Part shown: piece by piece, positions 1 through 8,017 of the stretch | Position numbering within the stretch: position 1 is the stretch's first letter | How the letters are laid out: each line of letters begins with the position of its first letter | Assembly (NCBI GenBank): GCA_023428265.1 | Contig: JAEYYW010000016.1 | Coordinates: 1 to 48,746 of the forward strand | DNA length: 48,746 nt | Source: Bacillota bacterium | Lineage (GTDB): Bacteria; Bacillota; Clostridia; Christensenellales; UMGS416 | Direction: 5' to 3' | Notes under the pieces: model-generated | Seen by the model: only the letters and a program-made list of their open reading frames with translations | Database searches by the model: none | Told to the model about the DNA's origin: nothing | Made by a program: the position numbers and the translations under genes

Positions 1-275
1 TGCCGCGAGACTCGGGCAACCGCCGTGATGCCCTTCTTCTCCATATTGGCGAAGAACTTGCCAATGTATTCCTCATTGCAGCTGTCCAGCAGCTGCCGGG
101 CAGGCTTTTTTCCAAATCGCGGCACGCTGTCCAGCAGCGCCGGTTTTTTCGGCGCGTCATGAAACAAAGCCTCCGGCGTGCCAAAGACGGAAAGCAGCGA
201 AGCAAACGTGACCGGCCCAACGCCGTCGATGCTGGCCAGCCAGATGTGATAGGTTTCTTCACGGGTGTAGGGCAT
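1..275 (-). CDS. dprA: DprA-like DNA-processing protein, N-terminal part (cut by window edge)
   Basis: The first 91 residues are visible and the C-terminus lies outside the window. The start is the ATG at 275, preceded by a GGGGAG ribosome site. The N-terminus (YTREETYHIWLASIDGVGP, then an FGTPEALF-like stretch) matches the helix-hairpin-helix/SAM-like N-terminal region of DprA, which loads RecA onto incoming single-stranded DNA during transformation. The Rossmann-like catalytic core that would confirm the call is not in the window. It is transcribed leftward, divergent from the PPOX gene at 459. Family assignment rests on the N-terminus only. Confidence 0.75.
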   Translation of the reverse strand, partial: MPYTREETYHIWLASIDGVGPVTFASLLSVFGTPEALFHDAPKKPALLDSVPRFGKKPARQLLDSCNEEYIGKFFANMEKKGITAVARVSR

Positions 276-458
276 GAAAACTCCCCTGCGGTTTGCTTTT
301 GCGGTTAAACCATATTGTAGCAAAGAAAGGGTGCGGTTGCCAGAGGAACACGGCGTTCTTCATGCAATGATTAGATAGAAGACACAATTTGGCTTTATTC
401 CTCTCACACAATCAGTTTATAATAAAACCACAAAGTACCATTGATGGGAGATTTCCAA

Positions 459-851
459 ATGAACGAAGTTTATGAGTTCCTGAAGCAGTGCAAAACCTAC
501 TATCTGGCCACCATGGAGGGCGACCAGCCCCGCGTGCGCCCCTTCGGCACAGTGGATGTGTTTGAGGGTAGGCTCTACATCCAGACCGCAAAGATCAAGA
601 AAGTATCCGCGCAGATGAAGGCCAACCCCAAGGTGGAGATCAGCGGCACCATGGGCGGGCAATGGATCCGCCTGGAAGCCATCGCCGTGCTCGACGACAG
701 GCTGGAGGCCAAGCAGCACATGCTGGACGCTTATCCGAACCTGAAAATGATGTATCAAGCCGACGACGGCAACACCGAGGTGTTCTGGCTCAAAGACGCC
801 ACCGCAACGATCTATTCCTTCACGGACGATCCTAAAACATATACGTTCTGA
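459..851 (+). CDS. Pyridoxamine 5'-phosphate oxidase-family (FMN-binding split-barrel) protein
   Basis: 130 residues. I chose the ATG at 459 rather than the in-frame TTG (441) or ATG (444), because GGGAG at 446-450 then sits 8 nt upstream. It begins MNEVYEFLKQCKTYYLATM, followed by a QPRVRPFGTV stretch. This is the usual N-terminal pattern of small clostridial PPOX-type flavoproteins, which form an FMN-binding split barrel and reduce or bind unknown small molecules. No substrate can be inferred. The next gene starts 14 bp downstream with its own GGGAGG, so the two are probably co-transcribed. Confidence 0.85.
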   Translation: MNEVYEFLKQCKTYYLATMEGDQPRVRPFGTVDVFEGRLYIQTAKIKKVSAQMKANPKVEISGTMGGQWIRLEAIAVLDDRLEAKQHMLDAYPNLKMMYQADDGNTEVFWLKDATATIYSFTDDPKTYTF

Positions 852-865
852 GCGGGAGGCCTGTT

Positions 866-1519
866 ATGGAGACGACGATCATCCCCATTCAGCTTGGTTT
901 TGTGAAGTCCTTCCTGGTGGTGGGCAGCCGCGCGATCCTCGTGGATGCAGGCATGCCCGGTTCGCTGGAGAGCATCCTCAAGGCGCTGAAAGAAAACTGC
1001 GTCCGCTATGACAAAGTGTCGCTGATCCTGGTCACCCACGCCCACGGCGACCATGTGGGCGGCCTGTGGGATCTGAAAGACATGCTCGGCGCGCCGGTGG
1101 CGGTGCACCGGTCAGAGGCCCAGTGTCTGGCCGACGGCTCCGGCGCGGAAGCGGTGCTGCACAACCCGGCAATGAAGCTGCTTTCCCCGTTGCTGAAGGG
1201 CAAGAAGCCCAGAGGTGTTGCGGCGGATGTGCTGGTTGATGACAGCCTGGATCTTGCCGAATTCGGCGTGGAAGGCACTGTGATACACACGCCGGGCCAC
1301 TCAAACGGCTCTCTTTCGCTGATCACCGCCGACGGCAGCGCCATCGTGGGCGACATGGTGGGCGGGCGGCGAAAGCCGGCCTTGCCGGGCGTCTATCTGG
1401 ACCTGCCGCAGATGCGGCGCAGCATCGCCTCGCTTGGGCAGACCTGCGCCAAAACCGTATACACCTCCCACGGCGGAGTGCACAGGATGGAGGATGTATT
1501 GAAACTGGGGCAGCCATAA
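866..1519 (+). CDS. Metallo-beta-lactamase-fold hydrolase
   Basis: 217 residues. It carries the di-metal motif HxHxDH (THAHGDHVGG, about residues 53-62). Further metal-ligand regions follow: HTPGHSNGSL, a GDMVGG loop and a late TSHGG. This order is typical of the MBL superfamily, which includes glyoxalase II-like and thioester or phosphodiester hydrolases. The substrate cannot be read from the sequence. The protein has no signal peptide and is cytoplasmic. It follows the PPOX gene closely and is convergent with amt; a strong hairpin at 1545-1586 separates them. Confidence 0.85.
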   Translation: METTIIPIQLGFVKSFLVVGSRAILVDAGMPGSLESILKALKENCVRYDKVSLILVTHAHGDHVGGLWDLKDMLGAPVAVHRSEAQCLADGSGAEAVLHNPAMKLLSPLLKGKKPRGVAADVLVDDSLDLAEFGVEGTVIHTPGHSNGSLSLITADGSAIVGDMVGGRRKPALPGVYLDLPQMRRSIASLGQTCAKTVYTSHGGVHRMEDVLKLGQP

Positions 1520-1536
1520 GCCTCCCCAGGCTCCGG

Positions 1537-1586
1537 AAAAAAAGGCCCGCCCCGCGCCATATAGAGGGATATGGCGCGGGGTGGGC
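1537..1586 (-). terminator. Intrinsic terminator of the amt transcript
   Basis: A perfect 18-bp inverted repeat spans 1545-1586 with a six-base loop. On the minus strand it is followed by seven T (complement of the A run at 1537-1543), as expected for rho-independent termination of amt. On the plus strand there is no U tract, so it would stop the metallo-hydrolase transcript less efficiently. Confidence 0.85.
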
Positions 1587-1618
1587 AATCCGAGGAGGAA
1601 AGGGGTTCCCTCGGAAAC

Positions 1619-3226
1619 TTATTTAACTGTGTTGTTCGCAATGCCCTTTGGCAGCGGGGAAGCATGCGCCGCCAGCGCGATCCCGTCATACTCGTTGCTC
1701 TTGAGCTGGAAGTCCGGATAGGCCAGCATGCCCATTTCCGGCATGTCCAGGCCGCCAACCTCCGCCTCGGCCGGCACTCTGAGACCCCAGACCTTGTCCA
1801 GGAGTTTGTAAAACACCCAGGAGGAACCGAAACCCCAGAGGATCAGGGTGCCGATGCAGATCAGCTGTGCAAAGAGCTGGCTGGCGTCGCCGTAAAGCAG
1901 GCCGCGGACCGTGCCGGCCACGCCGTTGAAGCCGTCGCCATAGGAGCCGTCGGCAAACAGCCCAAGAGCCAGGATGCCCCAGATGCCGTTGACGCCGTGC
2001 ACCGAGATGGCACCCACCGGGTCGTCGATTCTGAACTTCCGCTCCACAACGCTAACCGAGATGCACACCAGGATGCCGCCCACAAGGCCGATGACGGCCG
2101 CGGCGATGGAGTTGACAAAGGCGCAGGGGGCGGTGATCGCCACCAGGCCGGCAAGGGCACCGTTGGCCATCATCGACGGGTCAGGCTTGCCATATTTGGC
2201 CCACATATAAAACATGGCCGCCATGCCACCAAACGCGCCGGCAATCATCGTGTTGGTGGCCACAACAGACAGCCGGAAGTCTGTGCCGGAGAGCGTGGAG
2301 CCGGCGTTGAACGCAAACCAGCAGAAGAACAGCAGGATCGTGCCGAAAATCGCCATCGGGATGTGATGCCCGGGGAAAGCCACCGGGGTGCCGTCCTTCT
2401 TGAACTTGCCGATGCGGGGCCCGATGATGATGGCCGCAGCCAGCGCCATCATGCCGCCCATGCCGTGCACAACGGAGGATCCGGCGAAGTCCAGAGCGCC
2501 ATGGCCCAGGCCGAAGTTTTTGCCGAGGGTGGAAAGCCAGCCGCCGCCCCACATCCAGTTGCCAAACAGCGGGTAATAGAGCATCGATACGAAGAATGAG
2601 GCGATCACGACCGCCGAGAACTTCACGCGCTCAGCCAGCGCGCCGGTGGGGATCGTGACAGTGGTGTCCATAAACACCATCTGGAAGAAGAACAACAGGA
2701 ACACACCGGCGTCATAGGTGCCCCCCGTGGTGAGGAAAAAGCCTTTGGTGCCAAAGATGCCGCCCAGGCCGGGGATGGACACCATGCCGTTGAGCGTGGC
2801 CGTGCCGGCACCAAGGCCGGCGTTGCCGCCGCAGCCGCCAAACTGCAGCGCGAAGCCGCAGATGTAGTAGCCCACCAGGCCCACCAGAAACACCATGAAG
2901 TTCATCGCCATCGTGTGCAAGGCGTTCTTGGCCTGCGTGAAGCCCGTTTCCACCAGGGCAAAACCGGCCTGGAAGAAAAACACCATGAAACCGCAGATAA
3001 TCACCCACACATAGTTCAGGCCGATCTTGGTCTTGCCCACCTGCGCGGCAACCTCCTCGGCGGTGGGGCTGCCCGGTGAGGCAGCGGGAATGTCTGCGGC
3101 GCTGCCAATGGTGGAGCCGCCGGGGTCTCCCACGGGTTCGCCATCTGCCAACGCAATCGGCGCAAATATGGCAGACAATAACAGTATGACGAATAGGATG
3201 CTTGCGAATTTAACCAGTCTCCTCAT
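1619..3226 (-). CDS. amt: Ammonium transporter of the Amt/MEP family
   Basis: 535 residues. It has an N-terminal signal peptide (hydrophobic stretch at about 7-26, cleavage after ALA), a Gly/Pro/Ser-rich extracellular segment to about residue 60, then the eleven-helix Amt core. Visible signatures include FALVETGFTQAKNALHTM and the two pore-histidine regions, VVHGMGG and ISVHGVNGIWG. It imports ammonium and is gated by a P-II protein, and the P-II gene lies two genes upstream. Its start ATG overlaps the stop of the small membrane protein gene by four bases (ATGA, 3223-3226), so translation is probably coupled. GGAGGG at about 8 nt upstream is the ribosome site. Confidence 0.96.
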   Translation of the reverse strand: MRRLVKFASILFVILLLSAIFAPIALADGEPVGDPGGSTIGSAADIPAASPGSPTAEEVAAQVGKTKIGLNYVWVIICGFMVFFFQAGFALVETGFTQAKNALHTMAMNFMVFLVGLVGYYICGFALQFGGCGGNAGLGAGTATLNGMVSIPGLGGIFGTKGFFLTTGGTYDAGVFLLFFFQMVFMDTTVTIPTGALAERVKFSAVVIASFFVSMLYYPLFGNWMWGGGWLSTLGKNFGLGHGALDFAGSSVVHGMGGMMALAAAIIIGPRIGKFKKDGTPVAFPGHHIPMAIFGTILLFFCWFAFNAGSTLSGTDFRLSVVATNTMIAGAFGGMAAMFYMWAKYGKPDPSMMANGALAGLVAITAPCAFVNSIAAAVIGLVGGILVCISVSVVERKFRIDDPVGAISVHGVNGIWGILALGLFADGSYGDGFNGVAGTVRGLLYGDASQLFAQLICIGTLILWGFGSSWVFYKLLDKVWGLRVPAEAEVGGLDMPEMGMLAYPDFQLKSNEYDGIALAAHASPLPKGIANNTVK

Positions 3227-3534
3227 ATTCTTAACCCTCCATTTTTATTTGCTTTTGAGCCCCTGAAATTGCTCCAGCTGAACTGCTGCCCGCCGGGCAA
3301 TGACCTGCTCAGTTTCCGAACCGCGCCCAGGTATCGCACACCCAGAAACACCACAAATGCCGCGAAAACATAGCCCGGTATTTCCATGCTGAACACGGTA
3401 TAGTTCACATGGAACGCAATGCAATAGGCGGCAAACCCCAAACCTGCGGCCACAATGGCGCCGGCAATCGCATAAAGCGCCGCGATGGCCGTGCGCTTGC
3501 TCTTGCCCTTGCTGTCAAACCGCGCTGTCGCCAT
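3223..3534 (-). CDS. Small two-helix membrane protein between P-II and amt (unknown function)
   Basis: 103 residues from the ATG at 3534. The N-terminus is basic and Lys-rich (KGKSKR). Two hydrophobic helices at about 14-36 and 45-62 follow, then a basic, Ser-rich cytoplasmic-looking tail. I recognise no family. The start lies 20 nt inside the end of the P-II gene and the stop overlaps the amt start (ATGA), so all three should be translated from one mRNA. An upstream in-frame start near 3573 is possible but would lie deeper inside the P-II gene. The position suggests a role with AmtB-GlnK complexes; that is inference from context only. Confidence 0.75.
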   Translation of the reverse strand: MATARFDSKGKSKRTAIAALYAIAGAIVAAGLGFAAYCIAFHVNYTVFSMEIPGYVFAAFVVFLGVRYLGAVRKLSRSLPGGQQFSWSNFRGSKANKNGGLRI

Positions 3535-3853
3535 GTTCACCCGTCCTGATCCTGATGGCGTCCAGCACATCATAAATAAAGATTTTGCCGTCTCCGATGC
3601 TGCCGGTGCGCACCTTGGCGATCACCAGATCACAAAGGCGGTCAACATCGGGATCCTTGACAACGACCTCGATTTTGATCTTCGGCAGCAGGTTGATGTC
3701 ATAAACCGTGCCGCGATAGATCTCCTTTTTGCCCTTCTGGAGGCCACAGCCGGACACCATGCTCACTGTCATGCCATGAATGGCCAGTTCGTTCAGAGAT
3801 TCCTTGACCTCCTCCAGCTTGTCTGGCCGGGTGATGATCTCGATCTTCTTCAT
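3515..3853 (-). CDS. glnK: Nitrogen regulatory protein P-II (GlnB/GlnK family)
   Basis: 112 residues from the ATG at 3853, with AGGAGG 7 nt upstream. It starts KKIEIITRPDKLEEVKESL. The T-loop holds EIYRGTVY, which places a tyrosine at position 51, the residue uridylylated in many P-II proteins. The C-terminal signature TGSIGDGKIF...AIRIRTGE is complete. P-II binds ATP/ADP and 2-oxoglutarate and controls Amt and glutamine synthetase. Linkage to amt favours the GlnK subtype. It lies 156 bp downstream of glnN with a leader hairpin of its own, so it may also be attenuated separately. Confidence 0.95.
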   Translation of the reverse strand: MKKIEIITRPDKLEEVKESLNELAIHGMTVSMVSGCGLQKGKKEIYRGTVYDINLLPKIKIEVVVKDPDVDRLCDLVIAKVRTGSIGDGKIFIYDVLDAIRIRTGEHGDSAV

Positions 3854-3876
3854 GGATACTCCTCCTCTACAAAATA

Positions 3877-3918
3877 AAAGGCACAGCCGCATCCGGATCC
3901 TGATACGGCAGCGCCTTT
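3877..3918 (-). promoter_or_regulatory. Terminator-like leader hairpin before the P-II gene (candidate attenuator)
   Basis: On the minus strand a 17-bp stem (one mismatch, two G-U pairs) begins AAAGGC and ends GCCTTT. It runs directly into TTTATTTTG and then the AGGAGG of the P-II gene. The last stem base is exactly 23 nt from the start codon. The same arrangement, with the same U tract, precedes glnN. An alternative 3-bp hairpin with hexaloop AAAGGC can form at 3910-3921 and would disrupt the 5' arm. This reads as a switchable terminator; the regulator is unknown. Confidence 0.65.
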
Positions 3919-3948
3919 GCTTCGCTGATATTCCGATACAAACAGACA

Positions 3949-3976
3949 GGCGCCTCCGGATGCTTCCGGAGGCGCC
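3949..3976 (-). terminator. Hairpin downstream of glnN
   Basis: A perfect 12-bp inverted repeat with a four-base loop, 34 bp after the glnN stop. On the minus strand it is followed by a T-rich but interrupted stretch (TGTCTGTTTG). It could be a weak terminator or an mRNA 3'-end stabiliser that lowers downstream expression relative to glnN. Confidence 0.55.
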
Positions 3977-4009
3977 ATTGCCCTGTCTTTTGTTTGTTTT
4001 GGCTGGAGG

Positions 4010-6103
4010 TCAGACTTTGAACAGCAGGTCTCCATAGGTCGGGAAGGGCCAGAAGGAGGCATCCACCTTGCCCTCCAGGCTGTCGGAGATCTCACGAACC
4101 TTCTCCATCTTCGGGATCACCTGGTCGCGGTAATATTTGGCCTGCTTGGCCGCATCGCCGTGCATGCCCTCGGCGCTTGCCGCTGCCTTCTGCAGGGCGA
4201 CAATGCTCTCTTTCAGAGCCGTGAAGCCTTCGCTCACCTCGTTGAGGATGACCACGGCAGTGGCCGGATCCACACCGGCGGCCTTCAGGGCGGCGACGGT
4301 GCCGGCGCTCTCCTTCACCTGGCGCATCACGGCGGGCAGAATGCGGCGGTTGGCCATTTCAATGGCAGTGAGCGCCTCGATGTTAATCGTCTTGATATAG
4401 CTCTCCAGCATGATCTCATAGCGGGACTGCGTCTCCACCTTGGTGAGCACGCCATGCTTGGCCAGCACGTCAATGTTCTTCTCCACCAGCAGCTCGCCGA
4501 TGGCTTCCACCGTGGTGCGGATGTTCTTCAGGCCACGCTTGGCGGCTTCGCGCACCCACTCGGCGGCATAGTTGTTGCCGTTGAAGATCACGCGCTTGTG
4601 GTTCACGACCACTTCCTTGACAATGGCGGCGACCTCGGCTTTGAAGTCGATGGCGCTTTCAAGCCTGGCGGAGAACTGGCTCAAAATCTCTGCCACGATC
4701 GTGTTGAGCACCGTGTTCGGGAACGCGATGGAGGCTGAGGAGCCCACACTGCGGAACTCAAACTTGTTGCCGGTGAACGCGAAGGGCGAGGTGCGGTTGC
4801 GGTCAGAGGTGTCCAGCGGCAGCGGCGGCAGCGTGTTCACACCGATTTGCAGGTGGGTGCTGTTGCCGTTGGTGCGGGGTGTGCCGGTCTCGATCTGGTC
4901 CAGCACGGCGGCCAGTTCATCGCCCAGATAAACGGAGATGATAGCCGGCGGGGCTTCGTTGGCGCCCAGGCGGTGATCATTGCCGGCGGTGGCGATGGAG
5001 ACGCGCATGAGGCCCGCGTATTCATCCACGGCCTTGATCACGGCCACGAGGAACAGCAGGAACTGGGCATTGTCCTCCGGGGTTTTTCCGGGGTTCAGCA
5101 GGTTGTTGCCGGTGTCGGTGGACATGGACCAGTTGTTGTGCTTGCCGGAGCCATTGATGCCGGCGAAGGGCTTTTCATGCAGCAGGCAGGCCAGACCATG
5201 CTTGTCGGCGACCTTCTTCATCATCTCCATCGTGATCTGGTTGTGATCGGTGGCGATGTTGGTGGTGGCGAAGATCGGCGCCAGCTCGTGCTGGGCAGGG
5301 GCCACCTCGTTGTGCTTGGTGCGGGCGGACACGCCGAGCTTCCAGAGCTCTTCGTCCAGCTCGTGCATGAAGGCGGAGACGCGCTGCTTGAGAGCGCCGA
5401 AATACTGGTCTTCCATCTCCTGGCCCTTGGGGGGCTTGGCGCCAAAGAGCGTGCGGCCGGTGAAGATGAGGTCCGGGCGCTGCAGATAAAGCGCCTTGTC
5501 CACCAGGAAGTATTCCTGCTCGGGGCCCATCGTGGTGGCCACGCGCTTGGTCTCCGTGTCACCAAAGAGCCGCAGCACCTTCACCGCCTCGCGGGAAAGG
5601 GCTTCCATGCTCCTGAGCAGCGGGGTCTTCAGATCCAGCGCCACGCCGGTATAGGAGCAGAACGCGGTGGGGATATACAGCGTATTATCTTTCACAAATG
5701 CCGGCGACGTGCAATCCCAGGCGGTATAGCCGCGGGCTTCGAACGTGGCGCGCAGCCCGCCGGACGGGAAGCTGGACGCGTCGGGCTCGCCCTTGATCAG
5801 CTCTTTGCCGGAAAACTCGGTGAGGGCCGTGCCGTCGGCCTGTGGCACCACAAAGGCTTCGTGCTTTTCAGCGGTGATGCCGGTCAGCGGCTGGAACCAG
5901 TGGGTGAAGTGGGTGGCACCCAGCTCCATCGCCCAATCCTTCATGGCGGCCGCCACGGTCTCGGCGATGGAGGAATCCAACGCGTCGCCCTCGTCAATCG
6001 TTTTCTTCAACTGCTTGTAGATGTTTTTCGGCAGGCGTATGCGCATCGTGGCGTCGTTGAAAACGGCGCTGCCAAACAATGTGGCGGAACAATTCTTACC
6101 CAT
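4010..6103 (-). CDS. glnN: Glutamine synthetase type III
   Basis: 697 residues, the normal size of GSIII and far longer than GSI (~440-470). The opening FGSAVFNDATMRIRLPK, then ATHFTHWFQPLTG, the ATP-site region TTMGPEQEYFLVD and the NEVAPAQHELAP stretch are GSIII signatures. It makes glutamine from glutamate and ammonia in the cytoplasm. The start ATG at 6103 has AGGGGAAG upstream. A consensus promoter (6198-6226) and a terminator-like leader hairpin (6127-6161) precede it. It heads the nitrogen block with P-II and amt, consistent with joint nitrogen control. Confidence 0.97.
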   Translation of the reverse strand: MGKNCSATLFGSAVFNDATMRIRLPKNIYKQLKKTIDEGDALDSSIAETVAAAMKDWAMELGATHFTHWFQPLTGITAEKHEAFVVPQADGTALTEFSGKELIKGEPDASSFPSGGLRATFEARGYTAWDCTSPAFVKDNTLYIPTAFCSYTGVALDLKTPLLRSMEALSREAVKVLRLFGDTETKRVATTMGPEQEYFLVDKALYLQRPDLIFTGRTLFGAKPPKGQEMEDQYFGALKQRVSAFMHELDEELWKLGVSARTKHNEVAPAQHELAPIFATTNIATDHNQITMEMMKKVADKHGLACLLHEKPFAGINGSGKHNNWSMSTDTGNNLLNPGKTPEDNAQFLLFLVAVIKAVDEYAGLMRVSIATAGNDHRLGANEAPPAIISVYLGDELAAVLDQIETGTPRTNGNSTHLQIGVNTLPPLPLDTSDRNRTSPFAFTGNKFEFRSVGSSASIAFPNTVLNTIVAEILSQFSARLESAIDFKAEVAAIVKEVVVNHKRVIFNGNNYAAEWVREAAKRGLKNIRTTVEAIGELLVEKNIDVLAKHGVLTKVETQSRYEIMLESYIKTINIEALTAIEMANRRILPAVMRQVKESAGTVAALKAAGVDPATAVVILNEVSEGFTALKESIVALQKAAASAEGMHGDAAKQAKYYRDQVIPKMEKVREISDSLEGKVDASFWPFPTYGDLLFKV

Positions 6104-6126
6104 TCACGTCTTCCCCTTTCAAAATA

Positions 6127-6161
6127 AAAGGCGTTTCAACAGAACCTGTTGAAACGCCTTT
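6127..6161 (-). promoter_or_regulatory. Terminator-like leader hairpin before glnN (candidate attenuator)
   Basis: A perfect 16-bp inverted repeat with a 3-nt loop, followed on the minus strand by TTTATTTTG. It ends exactly 23 nt before the glnN ATG. It lies inside the 5' leader of the promoter at 6198-6226, so it would terminate the transcript before the gene unless relieved. A competing hairpin (GAAAC, hexaloop AAAGGC, GUUUC; 6151-6166) uses the 5' arm. The AxxGxx hexaloop is the kind bound by ANTAR antiterminators, but a clear second upstream hairpin was not found. Confidence 0.7.
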
Positions 6162-6197
6162 GTTTCCCAGCAAACGGATCAATATCCAATTGCTAAA

Positions 6198-6226
6198 AGT
6201 ATAGCATGGCAAAATGCAAGTGTCAA
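6198..6226 (-). promoter_or_regulatory. Sigma-A promoter of glnN
   Basis: On the minus strand, -35 TTGACA (6221-6226) and -10 TATACT (6198-6203) are separated by exactly 17 bp. The expected transcription start is near 6191, giving a leader of about 88 nt that contains the hairpin at 6127-6161. Confidence 0.85.
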
Positions 6227-6478
6227 CATATCATCATGCAAAAATTTCTCATCTTTTCTGGTGAACTTGATGAGTTTTGGGGCCAAGGCAAACAGAACGT
6301 GCAAAATCATTACACTCGCCCCCCCTCAGACAATGCTGATAATGAAATCATTCCGCTATGCGCATTCATGCCAGGCCTGTAATGTTCTGCAAGATGAAAA
6401 CCAAATACTTTGAATGTTCCGATGACCGAAATTCCTATTGGCTGCAAATTCGATCCGATCCCTGCTGCAGATTTGCTG
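6227..6478. other. Divergent intergenic region between glnN and aspS2
   Basis: About 250 bp, more AT-rich than its surroundings, with no credible gene, tRNA or known riboswitch. In particular there is no T-box signature (AGGGTGG...ACCGCG) before aspS2. A C run sits at 6318-6325. Confidence 0.5.
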
Positions 6479-6507
6479 TTGCGTCAGTGCGGTGCAGGGA
6501 GTATAAT
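6479..6507 (+). promoter_or_regulatory. Candidate promoter of the aspS2-gatCAB operon
   Basis: A perfect -10 TATAAT at 6502-6507 lies 17 bp after a weak -35 TTGCGT (6479-6484). It would give a 5' leader of about 90 nt before the ATG at 6606. Confidence 0.6.
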
Positions 6508-6605
6508 TGTCAAAATATAGCCAGCGCCCCATGGTTGCCCACACAACAAAATGCAATATTACAAACACAATCCGTCAATCCGCTGCATTATTTGGAGGTC
6601 ATTTT

Positions 6606-7922
6606 ATGGAGTCTGTGACCGGCGACGCCCCGAAGCTTCCCACGCTGGAAGAGTTGAAGGGGTCCACTGGAGAAATCAACCTGAGCGGCATGGTGCACAA
6701 GATCCGCGATATGGGCACGTTTGCCTTTCTGATGCTGCGCACCGGCCGGCATGTGATCCAGTGCGTGGCCTGCGAAGACGCGCTGCCGCATCTGGCTGAC
6801 GTGCGGGAAGGCTATGGCGTAAAGGTCTCCGGCACAGTGCATGCAGACAGCCGCGCGGCTTATGGCTTTGAGCTTTGCCTAACTGCCCTCACCGTGCTGT
6901 CTCGTTTTGCCGAGCCGCTTCCGGTGCCGATCAATAAAAAGAAGTCCAACATCTCCATTGAGGCCTCCCTCGATTACAGGCCGGCGGCGCTCCGCCACCC
7001 GGCCATGCGGGCGGCGTTCAGGATTCAGGAAGCTCTTTCCCGGGCGTTCCGGGAATATTTGACTGACCTCGATTTCACCGAGATCCACTCGCCCAAGATC
7101 GTGGCCGCCGGCGCAGAGGGCGGCAGCAACATTTTCAGGCTGCAGTATTTTGACCGCAAGGCATATCTGTGCCAGAGCCCGCAGTTTTACAAGCAGGCGA
7201 TGGTGCCGGTGTTTGGCCGGGTGTTTGAGATCGGGCCGGTGTTTCGCGCCGAGCGGCACAACACCAGCCGCCATTTGAATGAATACACCAGCATGGATTT
7301 TGAGATGGGCTTCATCGACAGCTTCCATGATGTGATGAATGTGGAGTGCGGCTATCTCCAATATGCCTTTGCGCTCATGGAAAACGAGTATGCCGAAGAG
7401 CTGAGGATCCTCAATGTGGCGCTGCCCAAGGTGGACGCCATCCCCACAGTCCGGTTTTTGGACGCCAAAAAGGCCATTGAGCAGAAGTACAGCCACAAGG
7501 TCACCAACTGGCGCGACCTGGACCCCCAGGAGGAGGCGCTGATCAGCCGGTGGGCGCTGGAAGAGCTGGGCAGCGAGTTCATCTTTGTGACCCACTACCC
7601 CACCGCCTCACGCGCCTTCTACACGATGGAAGACCCGGAGGACCCCACCTATTCCCTGAGCTTCGACCTTTTGTTCCGGGGCTTGGAAATCACCAGCGGC
7701 GCGCAGCGCATCCACGACTATGAGCATCAATACAACAAGATCAAGGGCCTGGGGTTGGATGTGGATGACTTCGCCGGCTATCTGATGACCCACAAATACG
7801 GCGCGCCGCCCCACGGCGGCCTGGGGCTGGGGCTGGAGCGGCTGACAATGCAGCTGCTCAATCTGGACAATGTGCGCTGGGCGGCGCTGTTCCCGAGGGA
7901 TCTGAGCAGGCTGGAGCCGTAA
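6606..7922 (+). CDS. aspS2: Aspartyl-tRNA synthetase, archaeal-type AspRS2 (probably non-discriminating)
   Basis: 438 residues. I chose the ATG at 6606 because TTGGAGGT lies just upstream; an earlier in-frame start at 6507 overlaps the promoter. It has an N-terminal OB-fold anticodon domain, then a class II core with motif 2 (FRAERHNTSRHLNE) and motif 3 (GLGLGLERL). The short form without the bacterial GAD insertion is the archaeal type. In the anticodon domain the sequence reads GMVHKIRD. The His (residue 31) occupies the place where discriminating enzymes have Trp, and the Lys of the second discriminating position is absent. This predicts Asp charging of both tRNA-Asp and tRNA-Asn, matching the gatCAB genes that follow. 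The discrimination call relies on remembered alignments. Confidence 0.88.
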   Translation: MESVTGDAPKLPTLEELKGSTGEINLSGMVHKIRDMGTFAFLMLRTGRHVIQCVACEDALPHLADVREGYGVKVSGTVHADSRAAYGFELCLTALTVLSRFAEPLPVPINKKKSNISIEASLDYRPAALRHPAMRAAFRIQEALSRAFREYLTDLDFTEIHSPKIVAAGAEGGSNIFRLQYFDRKAYLCQSPQFYKQAMVPVFGRVFEIGPVFRAERHNTSRHLNEYTSMDFEMGFIDSFHDVMNVECGYLQYAFALMENEYAEELRILNVALPKVDAIPTVRFLDAKKAIEQKYSHKVTNWRDLDPQEEALISRWALEELGSEFIFVTHYPTASRAFYTMEDPEDPTYSLSFDLLFRGLEITSGAQRIHDYEHQYNKIKGLGLDVDDFAGYLMTHKYGAPPHGGLGLGLERLTMQLLNLDNVRWAALFPRDLSRLEP

Positions 7923-7956
7923 ACCCATATCATTACAGTGACTGCCACCTATAAAC

Positions 7957-8000
7957 CCTCACCCCCCACCCCCTCCCCCAGGGGATTGGGGGAGGGGGAT
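7957..8000 (+). repeat. Intergenic palindrome family A, copy 1
   Basis: A perfect 12-bp inverted repeat (CCCCCTCCCCCA at 7969-7980, TGGGGGAGGGGG at 7987-7998, six-base loop) preceded by CCCTCACCCC. Related copies lie at 20145-20205, 22063-22092 and 26341-26369. It sits between aspS2 and gatC, just before the gatC ribosome site. Confidence 0.75.
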
Positions 8001-8017
8001 ATTTGAGGAGACCAACC

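Noticed and set aside
4847..6127. Long plus-strand reading frame opposite glnN (and similar ones at 1571-2599, 18634-19872, 21065-22129, 24847-26526)
   Set aside because: These frames lie antisense to clearly conserved genes. Their His/Gly/Val/Gln-rich translations are the usual shadows in GC-rich DNA, and they have no ribosome sites.
6250..6605. T-box riboswitch before aspS2
   Set aside because: The operon type suggested one, but no AGGGTGG...ACCGCG-like block or terminator/antiterminator pair is present between the glnN promoter and the aspS2 start.
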